This document shows, in pieces, positions 44,485 to 52,520 of a stretch of DNA of 64,000 nucleotides. The DNA comes from an uncultured Pseudoxanthomonas sp. GTDB lineage: Bacteria; Pseudomonadota; Gammaproteobacteria; Xanthomonadales; Xanthomonadaceae. The stretch spans positions 20,561-84,560 of the forward strand of contig NZ_CAMPJD010000012.1 in the NCBI RefSeq assembly GCF_946886695.1, written 5' to 3'. Position numbers and translations under genes: made by a program. Below the pieces are notes generated by a model that worked only from the letters and a program-made list of their open reading frames with translations, did not search any database and had not been told where the DNA came from. Within the stretch, counting starts at the first letter, position 1; each line of letters opens with the position of its first letter.

Positions 44485-46008
44485 TCAGCCGCGCCCGTCC
44501 CGGGGCAGCACTGTCCATTCGAACTGGTAATCCCATTGGTCGAAGTAGAGGTTCCCGCCCTGCCACTCCACTTCACCGCGCTGCAGATCCACCGTTTCCG
44601 AGCGCACGTGCTGCTTGGCGGGAACGAACTCGCGCGAATAGTCGTCGTTGAACGCGATGCGGTAGGCGTCCAGCCCACCCAGGTAGAACCAGCGCAGTGC
44701 GGGATCGTCCGACTGCAGCTGGCCGGTGGTCACGTCCATCGGCACCCAGCCGTAGGGCGCCAGATACACCCAGCCCCAGTCGTGCATGTTGTCGTAGCCG
44801 ACGTCGTCGTCCGAGTAGACCCAGCCGGACTGCCAGCGCGCGGGAATGCCGTTCATGCGCAGCAGGGTGATCAGCAACAGGGTCTGCTGTCCGCAGTCGG
44901 CATGTCCGGCGCGGAAGGCGTAGTCGCTGATGTTGCTGATGGTGGAGTATTCGCGCGCACCTGCCCATGGAATACGGTCCACGGCGGCAAACAGCTTCTG
45001 CGCGATGCGGTAGGGATGGGTTTCGTCGCCGACGATACTGGCGCTGAAGCGGCGCAGGTCCTCGCTGAAGACCACATGCGGCGCGCGTTCGGCCACGAAT
45101 GGCGCCAATGCCGGCGTGATATCCGCAGGCACCACCTTTTCGGGGTCGATGCGGAAATGACGCGCATGGACGGTCATCTCGTATGTCACCGAGAACGTCG
45201 TCGGCGCATCCGCCACGGCAGGCTGTTCAAGGTACGCCGTCCGCTGCAGTGCGGACGCCGGCGCGACCTGCGCGCCTGCGGGCAGGCTGGCCAGCAGGCG
45301 CAGGCCCTCCTGTTGGCCGGGGATCGCCCTTGGATACGGGATCCAGGCACGCACGATTTCGCCTGCCGGCACCGCCCCGGACTTCACCGTCAGCGACTGG
45401 GTTACGCGGATACGGCGCGCGGCTACGCTGCTCGATTGCGATGTCGCGGCCGCACTCACCACTTCCCAATGGTGCGGATGCAGGGATTCGAATGGACCTT
45501 CGACGAACGGCTTGACCGGCGGCGCACGGCGCGCGGCCGCCTCCGGACTGAGCCGGAACAGGTTCGAGACAGAGCGGTTGAAATAGCGCGGCTCGCCATC
45601 GATATCCAGCCGCTCGATCAGTCCGGCACGATCCCATCGCTGGAACTCGTCCTCGCGCAGGTCCGGTATTTGCGCACGGATGCGATGACGGACAGTACTC
45701 CCGTCGAGCGTGAAGTCCAGGCGGATCCGGCGCATGCGTTCGCGCTGGAACAGCAGCGCCTGATGCTCGGCATCGTCGGCTGGGTCCGCTGCCAGCGCGC
45801 GGGTGATGGCGGCGTCGGCGTCACGGAAGCGCCCCTGGTCCACATCGGCGACGATCTCAACCAACGGGTCGCCCGCCCCTGCGGCCTGGGGAGCGAGGAG
45901 TACCATCGGCCACCCGCACAGGCACAGCAACGCCGCCAGCCGGCGCCGGGGGCGCCTGCCGCGTACTGCAACCGTGTGCTGGCGCTTGCTGGCATCCACG
46001 TCGTACAT
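44485..46008 (-). CDS. Transglutaminase-like cysteine peptidase-fold protein, exported
   Basis: The 507-residue protein has a basic n-region and a signal peptide ending in AAGAG. A long beta-rich N-terminal region is followed by a transglutaminase-like domain (about 330-440) with the triad C372 (AGHADCGQQT), H409 (NMHDWGWV) and D425 (PMDVTTG). Such domains in bacteria are usually peptidases or peptide-modifying enzymes. Here the neighbour receptor suggests it processes material in the periplasm before or after import. I chose the ATG at 46008, as the -10 box of the predicted promoter lies between it and the longer GTG start at 46041. Confidence 0.8.
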   Translation of the reverse strand: MYDVDASKRQHTVAVRGRRPRRRLAALLCLCGWPMVLLAPQAAGAGDPLVEIVADVDQGRFRDADAAITRALAADPADDAEHQALLFQRERMRRIRLDFTLDGSTVRHRIRAQIPDLREDEFQRWDRAGLIERLDIDGEPRYFNRSVSNLFRLSPEAAARRAPPVKPFVEGPFESLHPHHWEVVSAAATSQSSSVAARRIRVTQSLTVKSGAVPAGEIVRAWIPYPRAIPGQQEGLRLLASLPAGAQVAPASALQRTAYLEQPAVADAPTTFSVTYEMTVHARHFRIDPEKVVPADITPALAPFVAERAPHVVFSEDLRRFSASIVGDETHPYRIAQKLFAAVDRIPWAGAREYSTISNISDYAFRAGHADCGQQTLLLITLLRMNGIPARWQSGWVYSDDDVGYDNMHDWGWVYLAPYGWVPMDVTTGQLQSDDPALRWFYLGGLDAYRIAFNDDYSREFVPAKQHVRSETVDLQRGEVEWQGGNLYFDQWDYQFEWTVLPRDGRG

Positions 46009-46031
46009 CCCCACGTCGACTGGTCGCGGTT

Positions 46032-46106
46032 TGTGTAACACGACATTAATGCACGGGTCAATAATTTATTCTTGCTTTTTATCTCTGAAGAAATAAATAT
46101 TCTTAC
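46032..46106. promoter_or_regulatory. Predicted divergent control region B with two-part element
   Basis: Leftward, TTGACC (46056-46061) and TACAC (around 46032-46037) give a -35/-10 pair spaced 17-18 bases. Rightward, TTGCTT (46072-46077) and TAAATA (46094-46099) are spaced 16 bases. The element is GTCAATAATTTATTCTTG (46057-46074), 21 bases, then AATATTCTTAC (46096-46106). It matches the one at 40480-40529. The region is AT-rich in an otherwise GC-rich window. Confidence 0.7.
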
Positions 46107-46172
46107 GGAACCCAACCCCCCGGCATGGCGTCATTGCGTGTCCGGCGGGCAAGGCCTGACCAAGGGGAGCGG

Positions 46173-47639
46173 ATGAACGCATCGACGCCATGCCGGTACA
46201 CGGCGGGACGGGACACTCCGGGGGACATCCCCCTTCGCCGGTGGCTGCACTGCCTCGCCCTGGTGGCACTGCTGTGCGGCACTTCGCCCGTGCTGGCACG
46301 CGAGCGATTGCCACAACCGCGGCACGCCGTGATCGGCGTGGAGGACCACCACCTGCTGGCCGACTACTGGATAAGCAAGCTGGCGCACCCGCAGCGCGCG
46401 CTGCTCGACAGCGCCGACGTGGCTGCGCAGAACCAGCGCATGCAGCAGACCGACCGTCACGTCCATGCCCTCGAAGCACTGCCGGCGGAGCTGACCCGTG
46501 CGGAGGTGCAGGCATGGCTGGTGCCGCTTTCTGCGCCGCCAACCCGTACCCTCTACGACATGCAGGGTCGCGAGGTGACGAAGACACGGTTGGCCTCGAT
46601 CGCAGCCAATGCCGCCGTGGATGGCGTCGCGGAGCGCGCGCCGGCGCGATATGGCCTGGTGGTGCGCCGGGCCGACCTGCGCACGTTTCCGAGCCGCGAA
46701 CGTGTCTTCAGCAGCCAGGGCGATACCGACATCGACCGCTTCCAGGAGAGCGCCCTGTTCCCCGGCACGCCCGTCGTCATCGCGCATACCAGCGCGGACG
46801 GAGACTGGTACTTCGTGGTGAGTCCGCTCTACGCGGCATGGATCGAGAAGCAGTACGTCGCCGAAGGTGAGCGCGGCGTGGTCTTCGGCTATGGGCGCAG
46901 CACGCCCTCACTGGTGGTGACGGGCGCGACGGCACGCACCGTCCACAACCCGGAGGAGCCGGGCCTGTCCGAACTGCAGCTGGACATGGGCGTGCGCGTC
47001 CCGCTGCTTGCAGACTGGCCGGCCGACACGCCGGTGAACGGGCAGCACCCCTACACCTCGCATGTCATCCAGCTGCCCGTCCGCCGCGCCGACGGCGCGC
47101 TGGTGTTGCTGCCCGCGCTGCTGCCGCGCACGGCGGACGTGGCGCCGGATTACCTGCCGCTGACGCAGGCCAACCTGTTGCACCAGAGCTTCAAGTTCCT
47201 CGGCGAGCGCTACGGATGGGGCCACAGCTACAACACGCGCGACTGCAGCGGCTTCGTTTCCGAGGTCTACCGCAGCATGGGCATCACGCTGCCGCGCAAC
47301 ACCAGCGCACAGGCCGTCAGTCCCGCACTGGAGCGCGTGGGTTTCGATGCCTCCGACAGCCACGAGAAGCGCCTCGCCGTGCTGCGTACGCTGCAGGTGG
47401 GCGATCTTGTCTATATCCCCGGCCACGTGATGATGGTGATCGGCCATGACCATGGCACCACCTACACCATCCATGACACCACCGGCATAACCTATCGTGG
47501 TGCGGACGGGAAGACCGTGCGTACCCGGCTCAACTCGGTGGCCGTCACCCCGCTGGAGCCGCTGATGTTCAATAGCGAGCAGCCCACCGTCGACCGCATC
47601 ACCGCCATCCAGAGAATCCGTGCCCAAGGGGCTCCATGA
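46173..47639 (+). CDS. NlpC/P60 family endopeptidase with SH3 domains, exported
   Basis: The 488-residue protein has a signal peptide ending in VLARE, SH3-like segments in the middle (about 150-260) and a C-terminal NlpC/P60 domain. The catalytic triad is C358 (TRDCSGFV), H418 (IPGHVMM) and H434 (YTIHD). It most resembles YkfC-type enzymes, which cut the bond between gamma-D-Glu and the third residue (mDAP) in stem peptides, giving L-Ala-D-Glu. That product is the substrate of the next gene product, with which it shares an ATGA overlap. AGGGGAG precedes the ATG at 46173. Confidence 0.92.
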   Translation: MNASTPCRYTAGRDTPGDIPLRRWLHCLALVALLCGTSPVLARERLPQPRHAVIGVEDHHLLADYWISKLAHPQRALLDSADVAAQNQRMQQTDRHVHALEALPAELTRAEVQAWLVPLSAPPTRTLYDMQGREVTKTRLASIAANAAVDGVAERAPARYGLVVRRADLRTFPSRERVFSSQGDTDIDRFQESALFPGTPVVIAHTSADGDWYFVVSPLYAAWIEKQYVAEGERGVVFGYGRSTPSLVVTGATARTVHNPEEPGLSELQLDMGVRVPLLADWPADTPVNGQHPYTSHVIQLPVRRADGALVLLPALLPRTADVAPDYLPLTQANLLHQSFKFLGERYGWGHSYNTRDCSGFVSEVYRSMGITLPRNTSAQAVSPALERVGFDASDSHEKRLAVLRTLQVGDLVYIPGHVMMVIGHDHGTTYTIHDTTGITYRGADGKTVRTRLNSVAVTPLEPLMFNSEQPTVDRITAIQRIRAQGAP

Positions 47640-48733
47640 AGATCACCGACATCAAATTCGGCATGCTGCGCGTGCCGCTGAAGACCCCGTTCAAGACTGC
47701 GCTGCGTACCGTCGACACCGTCGAGGACATCGTGGTGATCGTGCACACCGACACCGGGCACATCGGCTACGGCGAAGCACCGGCCACCGCCGTGATCACC
47801 GGTGACACGCATGGCTCCATCATCGAAGCCATCGGCAAATTCATCCGGCCACGCCTGATCGGGCAGGAGATCTCCAACCTCAACCGGATCACCGACCTCA
47901 TCCAGACATCGCTGGAACGCAATACCAGCGCCAAGGCCGCGGTGGAAATCGCCATCTACGACCTGTGGGCCCAGTTGTACGACGCCCCGCTCTACAAGAT
48001 GCTCGGCGGTGGCGACCCGGTCATCACCACCGACATCACCATCAGCGTGGACTACATCGACAAGATGGTGGCCGATTCCATCAGCGCGGTGGAGCGCGGA
48101 TTCGAGTCGCTGAAGATCAAGGTGGGCAAGGACATCGGCTTGGACATCGAACGCGTGAAGGCCATCTATTCCGCCGTCGAAGGCCGCGCCCTGCTGCGGC
48201 TGGACGCCAACCAGGGCTGGACCGCCAAGCAGGCGGTGTTCGCCATGCAACACCTCGAAGACGCCGGCGTGGTACTCGAGTTGCTGGAGCAGCCGGTCAG
48301 GGCGCGCGATCTCGAGGGACTGAAATACGTCACCGACCGCGTGCACACGCCGGTGATGGCCGACGAGAGCGTGTTCGGGCCCGCCGAAGTCATCGATCTG
48401 ATCAAGATGCGCGCCGCCGACATCATCAACATCAAGCTGATGAAGACCGGCGGCATCTCCAATGCCATCCGGATCGCCGACATCGCCTCGCTATACGGCG
48501 TGGAATGCATGATCGGCTGCATGATCGAGACCAGCATCAGCGTCGCGGCCGCTGTCCATGTGGCTGCCGCGAAAGCCAACGTGATCACCAAGGTGGACCT
48601 GGACGGCCCGTCCCTGGGCCAGTTCAACCCTGTCGAGGGCGGGGTGATCTTCAACGAATCCGAGATCACGATCACCGATGCGCCCGGCTTGGGCATCCGT
48701 GAGATCCGCGGGCTGGAGATGCTGCCGGGCTGA
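47636..48733 (+). CDS. L-Ala-D/L-Glu epimerase (dipeptide epimerase), enolase superfamily
   Basis: The 365-residue protein is a muconate-lactonising-subgroup enolase member. The catalytic lysines are K162 in KIKVGK and K267 in NIKLMKTGG, and metal ligands are D190 (RLDANQGW), the Glu of LEQP and D243 (MADES). This pattern matches B. subtilis YkfB and E. coli YcjG, which convert L-Ala-D-Glu to L-Ala-L-Glu so that it can be used as food. The order NlpC/P60-epimerase also matches the B. subtilis ykf operon. It is cytoplasmic. Confidence 0.92.
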   Translation: MKITDIKFGMLRVPLKTPFKTALRTVDTVEDIVVIVHTDTGHIGYGEAPATAVITGDTHGSIIEAIGKFIRPRLIGQEISNLNRITDLIQTSLERNTSAKAAVEIAIYDLWAQLYDAPLYKMLGGGDPVITTDITISVDYIDKMVADSISAVERGFESLKIKVGKDIGLDIERVKAIYSAVEGRALLRLDANQGWTAKQAVFAMQHLEDAGVVLELLEQPVRARDLEGLKYVTDRVHTPVMADESVFGPAEVIDLIKMRAADIINIKLMKTGGISNAIRIADIASLYGVECMIGCMIETSISVAAAVHVAAAKANVITKVDLDGPSLGQFNPVEGGVIFNESEITITDAPGLGIREIRGLEMLPG

Positions 48734-48787
48734 GCCCGGTGGCGATGGCCCGTTGTCAGTCCCGTCCACCGCCATCACACTCACGCC

Positions 48788-49645
48788 ATGACAACGTCCC
48801 TGGTGAAGATCCGCTCCGAACGCGACCAGATGTCGGCCATCGAGCGCCGCATCGCCGACTTCATCCTCGACAACGCGCACCTGCTGCGCGACTACTCCTC
48901 GCAGCAGCTGGCCAGCGCGCTGGGCATCAGCCAGTCGAGCGTGGTCAAGTTCGCGCAGAAGTTCGGGTTCAAGGGCTATCCCGACCTCAAGTACACCATC
49001 GGCGAGGCCGTGGCGCGCAATGGCAACGGCCAGGCACAGCCACAGGCCTCCTCGCTGGACGATGCAGGCGATGCCTACCAGCAGCTGCAGGACGGGCTGC
49101 GGCGCAGCAAGGCCTCGGCCGAAGAGGAAACCCGCAGCCTCAATCCGCGTTCGCACATCGAGCCGATCGTCGAGCTGATCGACCGGGCGGACAAGGTGTT
49201 CGTGTGCGGCCTGGGCGACGATGGCCTGTTCGCGCGCGAGTTCGCGATGAGGCTGTCACTGCTCGGCGTGCTGACGGTGCACCATACCGACCCGATACTG
49301 ATGATGGCCAACCTGTCGGCGACGCGACCCGGCGACGTGCTGCTGATGTTCTCGGAGTTCGGCAAGTTGCCCGAACTGTCCCAGGTCAGCCGGCAATTCC
49401 AGGCCTGCGAAGGCAAGGTCATCTCGATCACGCGGCACACCGCCAATCCGCTGCGCGCGCACGCCGATGCCGCGCTGGTGATTTCCGCGCACGACCCTGC
49501 ACCGCACGTGGAACAACTGCTGTACCGCTCTTCGTTGCAATCGCTGCTGGATTTCGTCTTCGTGCTGTTATGCCAGACCAATCCGGACCGGAACCGGCAA
49601 CTCGCCATCAACCTTGAACGCATCCATCATCTGCTGGAGTCGTGA
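48788..49645 (+). CDS. MurR/RpiR family transcriptional regulator
   Basis: The 285-residue protein has an N-terminal RpiR helix-turn-helix (about 1-78, LASALGISQSSVVKFAQKFGFKGYPDLK) and a C-terminal SIS sugar-phosphate domain (about 130-265). Family members bind palindromes as multimers and respond to sugar phosphates such as MurNAc-6-phosphate. It lies inside the murein-peptide operon, 54 bases after the epimerase, so it is the prime candidate to control both motif-bearing promoters. No MurNAc kinase or etherase gene was seen nearby, so its ligand is open. Confidence 0.9.
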   Translation: MTTSLVKIRSERDQMSAIERRIADFILDNAHLLRDYSSQQLASALGISQSSVVKFAQKFGFKGYPDLKYTIGEAVARNGNGQAQPQASSLDDAGDAYQQLQDGLRRSKASAEEETRSLNPRSHIEPIVELIDRADKVFVCGLGDDGLFAREFAMRLSLLGVLTVHHTDPILMMANLSATRPGDVLLMFSEFGKLPELSQVSRQFQACEGKVISITRHTANPLRAHADAALVISAHDPAPHVEQLLYRSSLQSLLDFVFVLLCQTNPDRNRQLAINLERIHHLLES

Positions 49646-50439
49646 TGCCCGCACTGCAGTCCATGCGACACTCGTTCCGCTCGCTCGCCTTCGCAGCCCT
49701 CATGCTCGCGTACGGCGGTAGCGCTTCCGCCGCAGGCACTCAGGAGTCCACTTCGCTACCTTGGCGCGACGCACGCCAGATGGTGCTGGTCCTGACCGAT
49801 GGCTGGGATGCCACCAGCGGCACGCTGCAGCGCTTCGAATTCAGGAACGGGCGCTGGCAATCCGAGGCTTCCGCCGCGCCCATCACGGTGGGGCGCAATG
49901 GATCGGCATGGGGCGCAGGGCTGCACCCGGTGCAAGCGCAGGGACCAATGAAACAGGAAGGGGATGGACGCGCGCCCGCCGGTATCTTCACTCTGGGTGA
50001 GGCATTCGGCTACGAATCCAAGGCAGGCACGGCCATGCCGTATCGTCCGATGCATGCGACCAGCTACTGCATCGACGTGCCGGACTCACCGCTCTACAAC
50101 CGCATCATCGATACCCGCGAGCAAGGCGAAGCGGCCGCTAAGGGATCGACGGAACCCATGCGATTGGACCTGCACAACGACGGCGACCCGCGCTACCGCA
50201 ACGGCCTGGTGATCGGCCACAACCCCAACGCGACGCCGCGCGGCGGCAGCTGCATCTTCGCGCACCTGTGGCGCGAGCCCGGCGAAGCGACAGCGGGCTG
50301 CACCGCGATGGCCTCCGAGACGATGGACGGCCTGCTGGCCTGGCTGCGGCCGGACGCACGACCCGTGTTCGTACTGCTGCCGCGCGAGGAGTACGCGCGC
50401 CTTGTGCATGACTGGCGGCTGCCGGAGACGACGCCATGA
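49645..50439 (+). CDS. L,D-transpeptidase (YkuD-fold) family protein, exported
   Basis: The 264-residue protein has a signal peptide ending in SASAAG and a YkuD-type catalytic stretch: HNPNATPRGGSCIFAHLW with H207 and GCTAM with C219, preceded by FTLGEAFGY and LDLHNDGDPRYRNGLVIG. YkuD enzymes act on the third residue of stem peptides, either forming cross-links or trimming the fourth residue. Given the neighbours, L,D-carboxypeptidase action on tetrapeptides is the attractive reading, but not shown. The start overlaps the regulator stop (TGATG); a GTG at 49642 is also possible. Confidence 0.82.
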   Translation: MPALQSMRHSFRSLAFAALMLAYGGSASAAGTQESTSLPWRDARQMVLVLTDGWDATSGTLQRFEFRNGRWQSEASAAPITVGRNGSAWGAGLHPVQAQGPMKQEGDGRAPAGIFTLGEAFGYESKAGTAMPYRPMHATSYCIDVPDSPLYNRIIDTREQGEAAAKGSTEPMRLDLHNDGDPRYRNGLVIGHNPNATPRGGSCIFAHLWREPGEATAGCTAMASETMDGLLAWLRPDARPVFVLLPREEYARLVHDWRLPETTP

Positions 50440-51707
50440 GCGGCCTGAGGTGGCCCAGCGCCACGGCGCGCGTATTGCTCGGATTGGGCGCGGGTGCCGT
50501 CGCAGGCCTGTCCCTGGCGCACTGGTTGCCGGACAGCGCCGGCGCTGCCGTCGCCATCGCGCAGCCGATCGGCAAGCTGTGGCTCAGCGGCCTGCAGATG
50601 ACCGTGGTGCCGCTGGTGCTGTCGCTGGTGATCCTGGGCGTCGCCACCGCCAGCGATGCGGCGGCCTCCGGTCGCGTCGCCCGGCGCGCCATGGTGGTCT
50701 TCATCACCTTGCTCTCCCTGTTCGCCGCCTATGCCGCGATCGTTGCGCCCCTCGTGTTGTCGCTGGTGCCGCCCAGCGCCAGTCTCACGGCCACCTTGCG
50801 CGGCACATTGCCGGCGGCGGGCGAGATCGCAACGCCGGGGCTCGCGGACTGGATCGGTTCGGTGGTGCCCAGCAACGCCATCATGGCGGCGGCGCAGGGC
50901 GCAATGCTGCCGGTGGTGGTGTTCGCGCTGTTCTTCGGGTTCGCACTGACCCGTGTGCAGGAAGACCGGCGCGCGCAGATCATCGCGTTCTGCCACGGCA
51001 TCGCGGACACCATGATCGTGATCGTGCGCTGGATGCTGCTGGCGGCACCGATCGGTGTTTTCGCCCTCGTGCTGGCCGTATGTGCGCAAGCCGGCATCGG
51101 CGTGATCGGCGCGCTGGCGGGCTACATCGCACTGCAATGCGGCATGTATCTGGGTGCCACCCTGATCTGCTATGTGCTGGTCGCGGTTTTCGCGGGCCAG
51201 TCGCCGCTCGCGTATGCGAAGGCGATCCTGCCGGCCCAGGTGGTGGCGGCCAGCACGCAGTCTTCCCTCGCCTCGCTTCCGGCGATGGTGGAGAGCGCGC
51301 GCTTCCGGCTGGGCCATCCGCGCGCGGTGGCTGCGCTGGTCCTGCCTATGGCGGTGACGCTGTTCCGCATCACCAGCCCGATCCAGTACATCGTCGCTGC
51401 ATGCTTCGTGGCGTGGGCCTATGGCATCGACCTGAATGCCGTGACGCTCGCCGCGGGCGCCGCGCTGGCGGTCGTGATCAGCCTGGGCTCGATAGGCCTC
51501 CCAGGGCAGGTAAGCTTCATGGCGACGGTGATGCCGGTGACGCAATCGATGGGGCTGCCGATCGAGCCGTTGGGCCTGCTGCTGGCGGTGGATACCATTC
51601 CCGATGTCTTCGCGACCACGGGCAACGTCACCGGCGACCTTACCGCGACCAGCATCGTCGCGCGGCAATCACCCGATGCGCGGGATGCGGATGAAGTCGG
51701 CGGCTGA
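50436..51707 (+). CDS. Dicarboxylate/amino acid:cation symporter (DAACS family)
   Basis: The 423-residue membrane protein has about eight transmembrane helices and two hairpins. The family signatures are VVPLVLSLVILGV near the start, ASTQSSLASLP in the serine-rich hairpin and a late helix MATVMPVTQSMGLPIEPLGLLLAVDTIPD, quoted by its first and last parts. The family carries glutamate, aspartate or dicarboxylates with protons or sodium. In this operon it could import glutamate, or a product of murein peptide breakdown, into the cell. It starts in the stop codon of the preceding gene (ATGA). Confidence 0.92.
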   Translation: MSGLRWPSATARVLLGLGAGAVAGLSLAHWLPDSAGAAVAIAQPIGKLWLSGLQMTVVPLVLSLVILGVATASDAAASGRVARRAMVVFITLLSLFAAYAAIVAPLVLSLVPPSASLTATLRGTLPAAGEIATPGLADWIGSVVPSNAIMAAAQGAMLPVVVFALFFGFALTRVQEDRRAQIIAFCHGIADTMIVIVRWMLLAAPIGVFALVLAVCAQAGIGVIGALAGYIALQCGMYLGATLICYVLVAVFAGQSPLAYAKAILPAQVVAASTQSSLASLPAMVESARFRLGHPRAVAALVLPMAVTLFRITSPIQYIVAACFVAWAYGIDLNAVTLAAGAALAVVISLGSIGLPGQVSFMATVMPVTQSMGLPIEPLGLLLAVDTIPDVFATTGNVTGDLTATSIVARQSPDARDADEVGG

Positions 51708-51820
51708 GGCGACGCACTTTTTCCAGGGATGACTGCGGGACGCGATGCATCGAAGAAGCATCTTCGCCACCGGTGATGAAGCTCGATGGTGGACAGCTGG
51801 CCGACCTGGCGCCCTAATGC

Positions 51821-52186
51821 CTAGAACGGCTGGTATCGCGGCATGGCACGCCGTGCGCTCGATGCGGGGTGGTTCGAGTTGCGGTAGGCGCTGACGAGCC
51901 GCCGTAGGGGCTCCGCGATGTCGGGATGCACGTTCAGCGACGCGATCACCTCGTCCCAGATGCCTTCGTGGGTCCACCGCGTGAAACGGACGTAGACGCT
52001 GTGCCAGGGGCCGCAGGCCTTGGGCAACCGGCCCCAAGGCTGCTGTGTGACTGCAACCCAGAGTACGCCTTCGAGGAAGGACCGCGTACGTACTCCGTTC
52101 AATGCCCTTGCGCGCACCAGCGGCGGCAATGCTGCAACGATTGCACTCCATCGCATCTCATCGAGTTGAACGGCAGGCGAGTCCAT
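51821..52186 (-). CDS. Solo IS5-type transposase N-terminal domain (DUF4096-like)
   Basis: The 121-residue protein matches the N-terminal helical part of IS5-type transposases: LDEMRWSAIVAALPP, TRSFLEGVLWVAVTQQPWGRLPKACGPWHSVYVRFTRW, here given by its ends. The catalytic DDE part is absent and no inverted repeats flank it. It is either a remnant of an insertion sequence or a domesticated DNA-binding domain; solo copies of this kind occur in Xanthomonadaceae. An ATG at 52237 would add 17 residues. Confidence 0.6.
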   Translation of the reverse strand: MDSPAVQLDEMRWSAIVAALPPLVRARALNGVRTRSFLEGVLWVAVTQQPWGRLPKACGPWHSVYVRFTRWTHEGIWDEVIASLNVHPDIAEPLRRLVSAYRNSNHPASSARRAMPRYQPF

Positions 52187-52520
52187 GTCCTCGTTCCTGC
52201 TGTCTGGGGCCTGCCCACAACCTTGATCTTCCATCATCGTCTAGCTCCTGCCGCTCCGAAAAAGCCTGCACGTCTGCACGCGCTGCGAAATCCTTCCGCT
52301 CAACATTCCATTCGCCACGGCCTGATCGAAGAGGACAGAAACGCAGTGCGATCCCGGGAAGCCGGTGAATGCAACCGGCGAAAGTTCCTTGTCTCGACCC
52401 CTAATTCATGTACTGGTAAGTTTGATATTCAGGGCGTGTTGTGAGCTGAAGCGGATACTTCGCCCACCGTCGCTTCCCCCGAGGCGGCGGATACACAACA
52501 ACAAAATAAAAGGCGTTTCC

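Noticed and set aside
50193..51668. A 491-codon minus-strand frame across the symporter gene
   Set aside because: The translation is nearly all Arg, His, Asp and Gln without hydrophobic core. The opposite strand encodes a clean membrane transporter.
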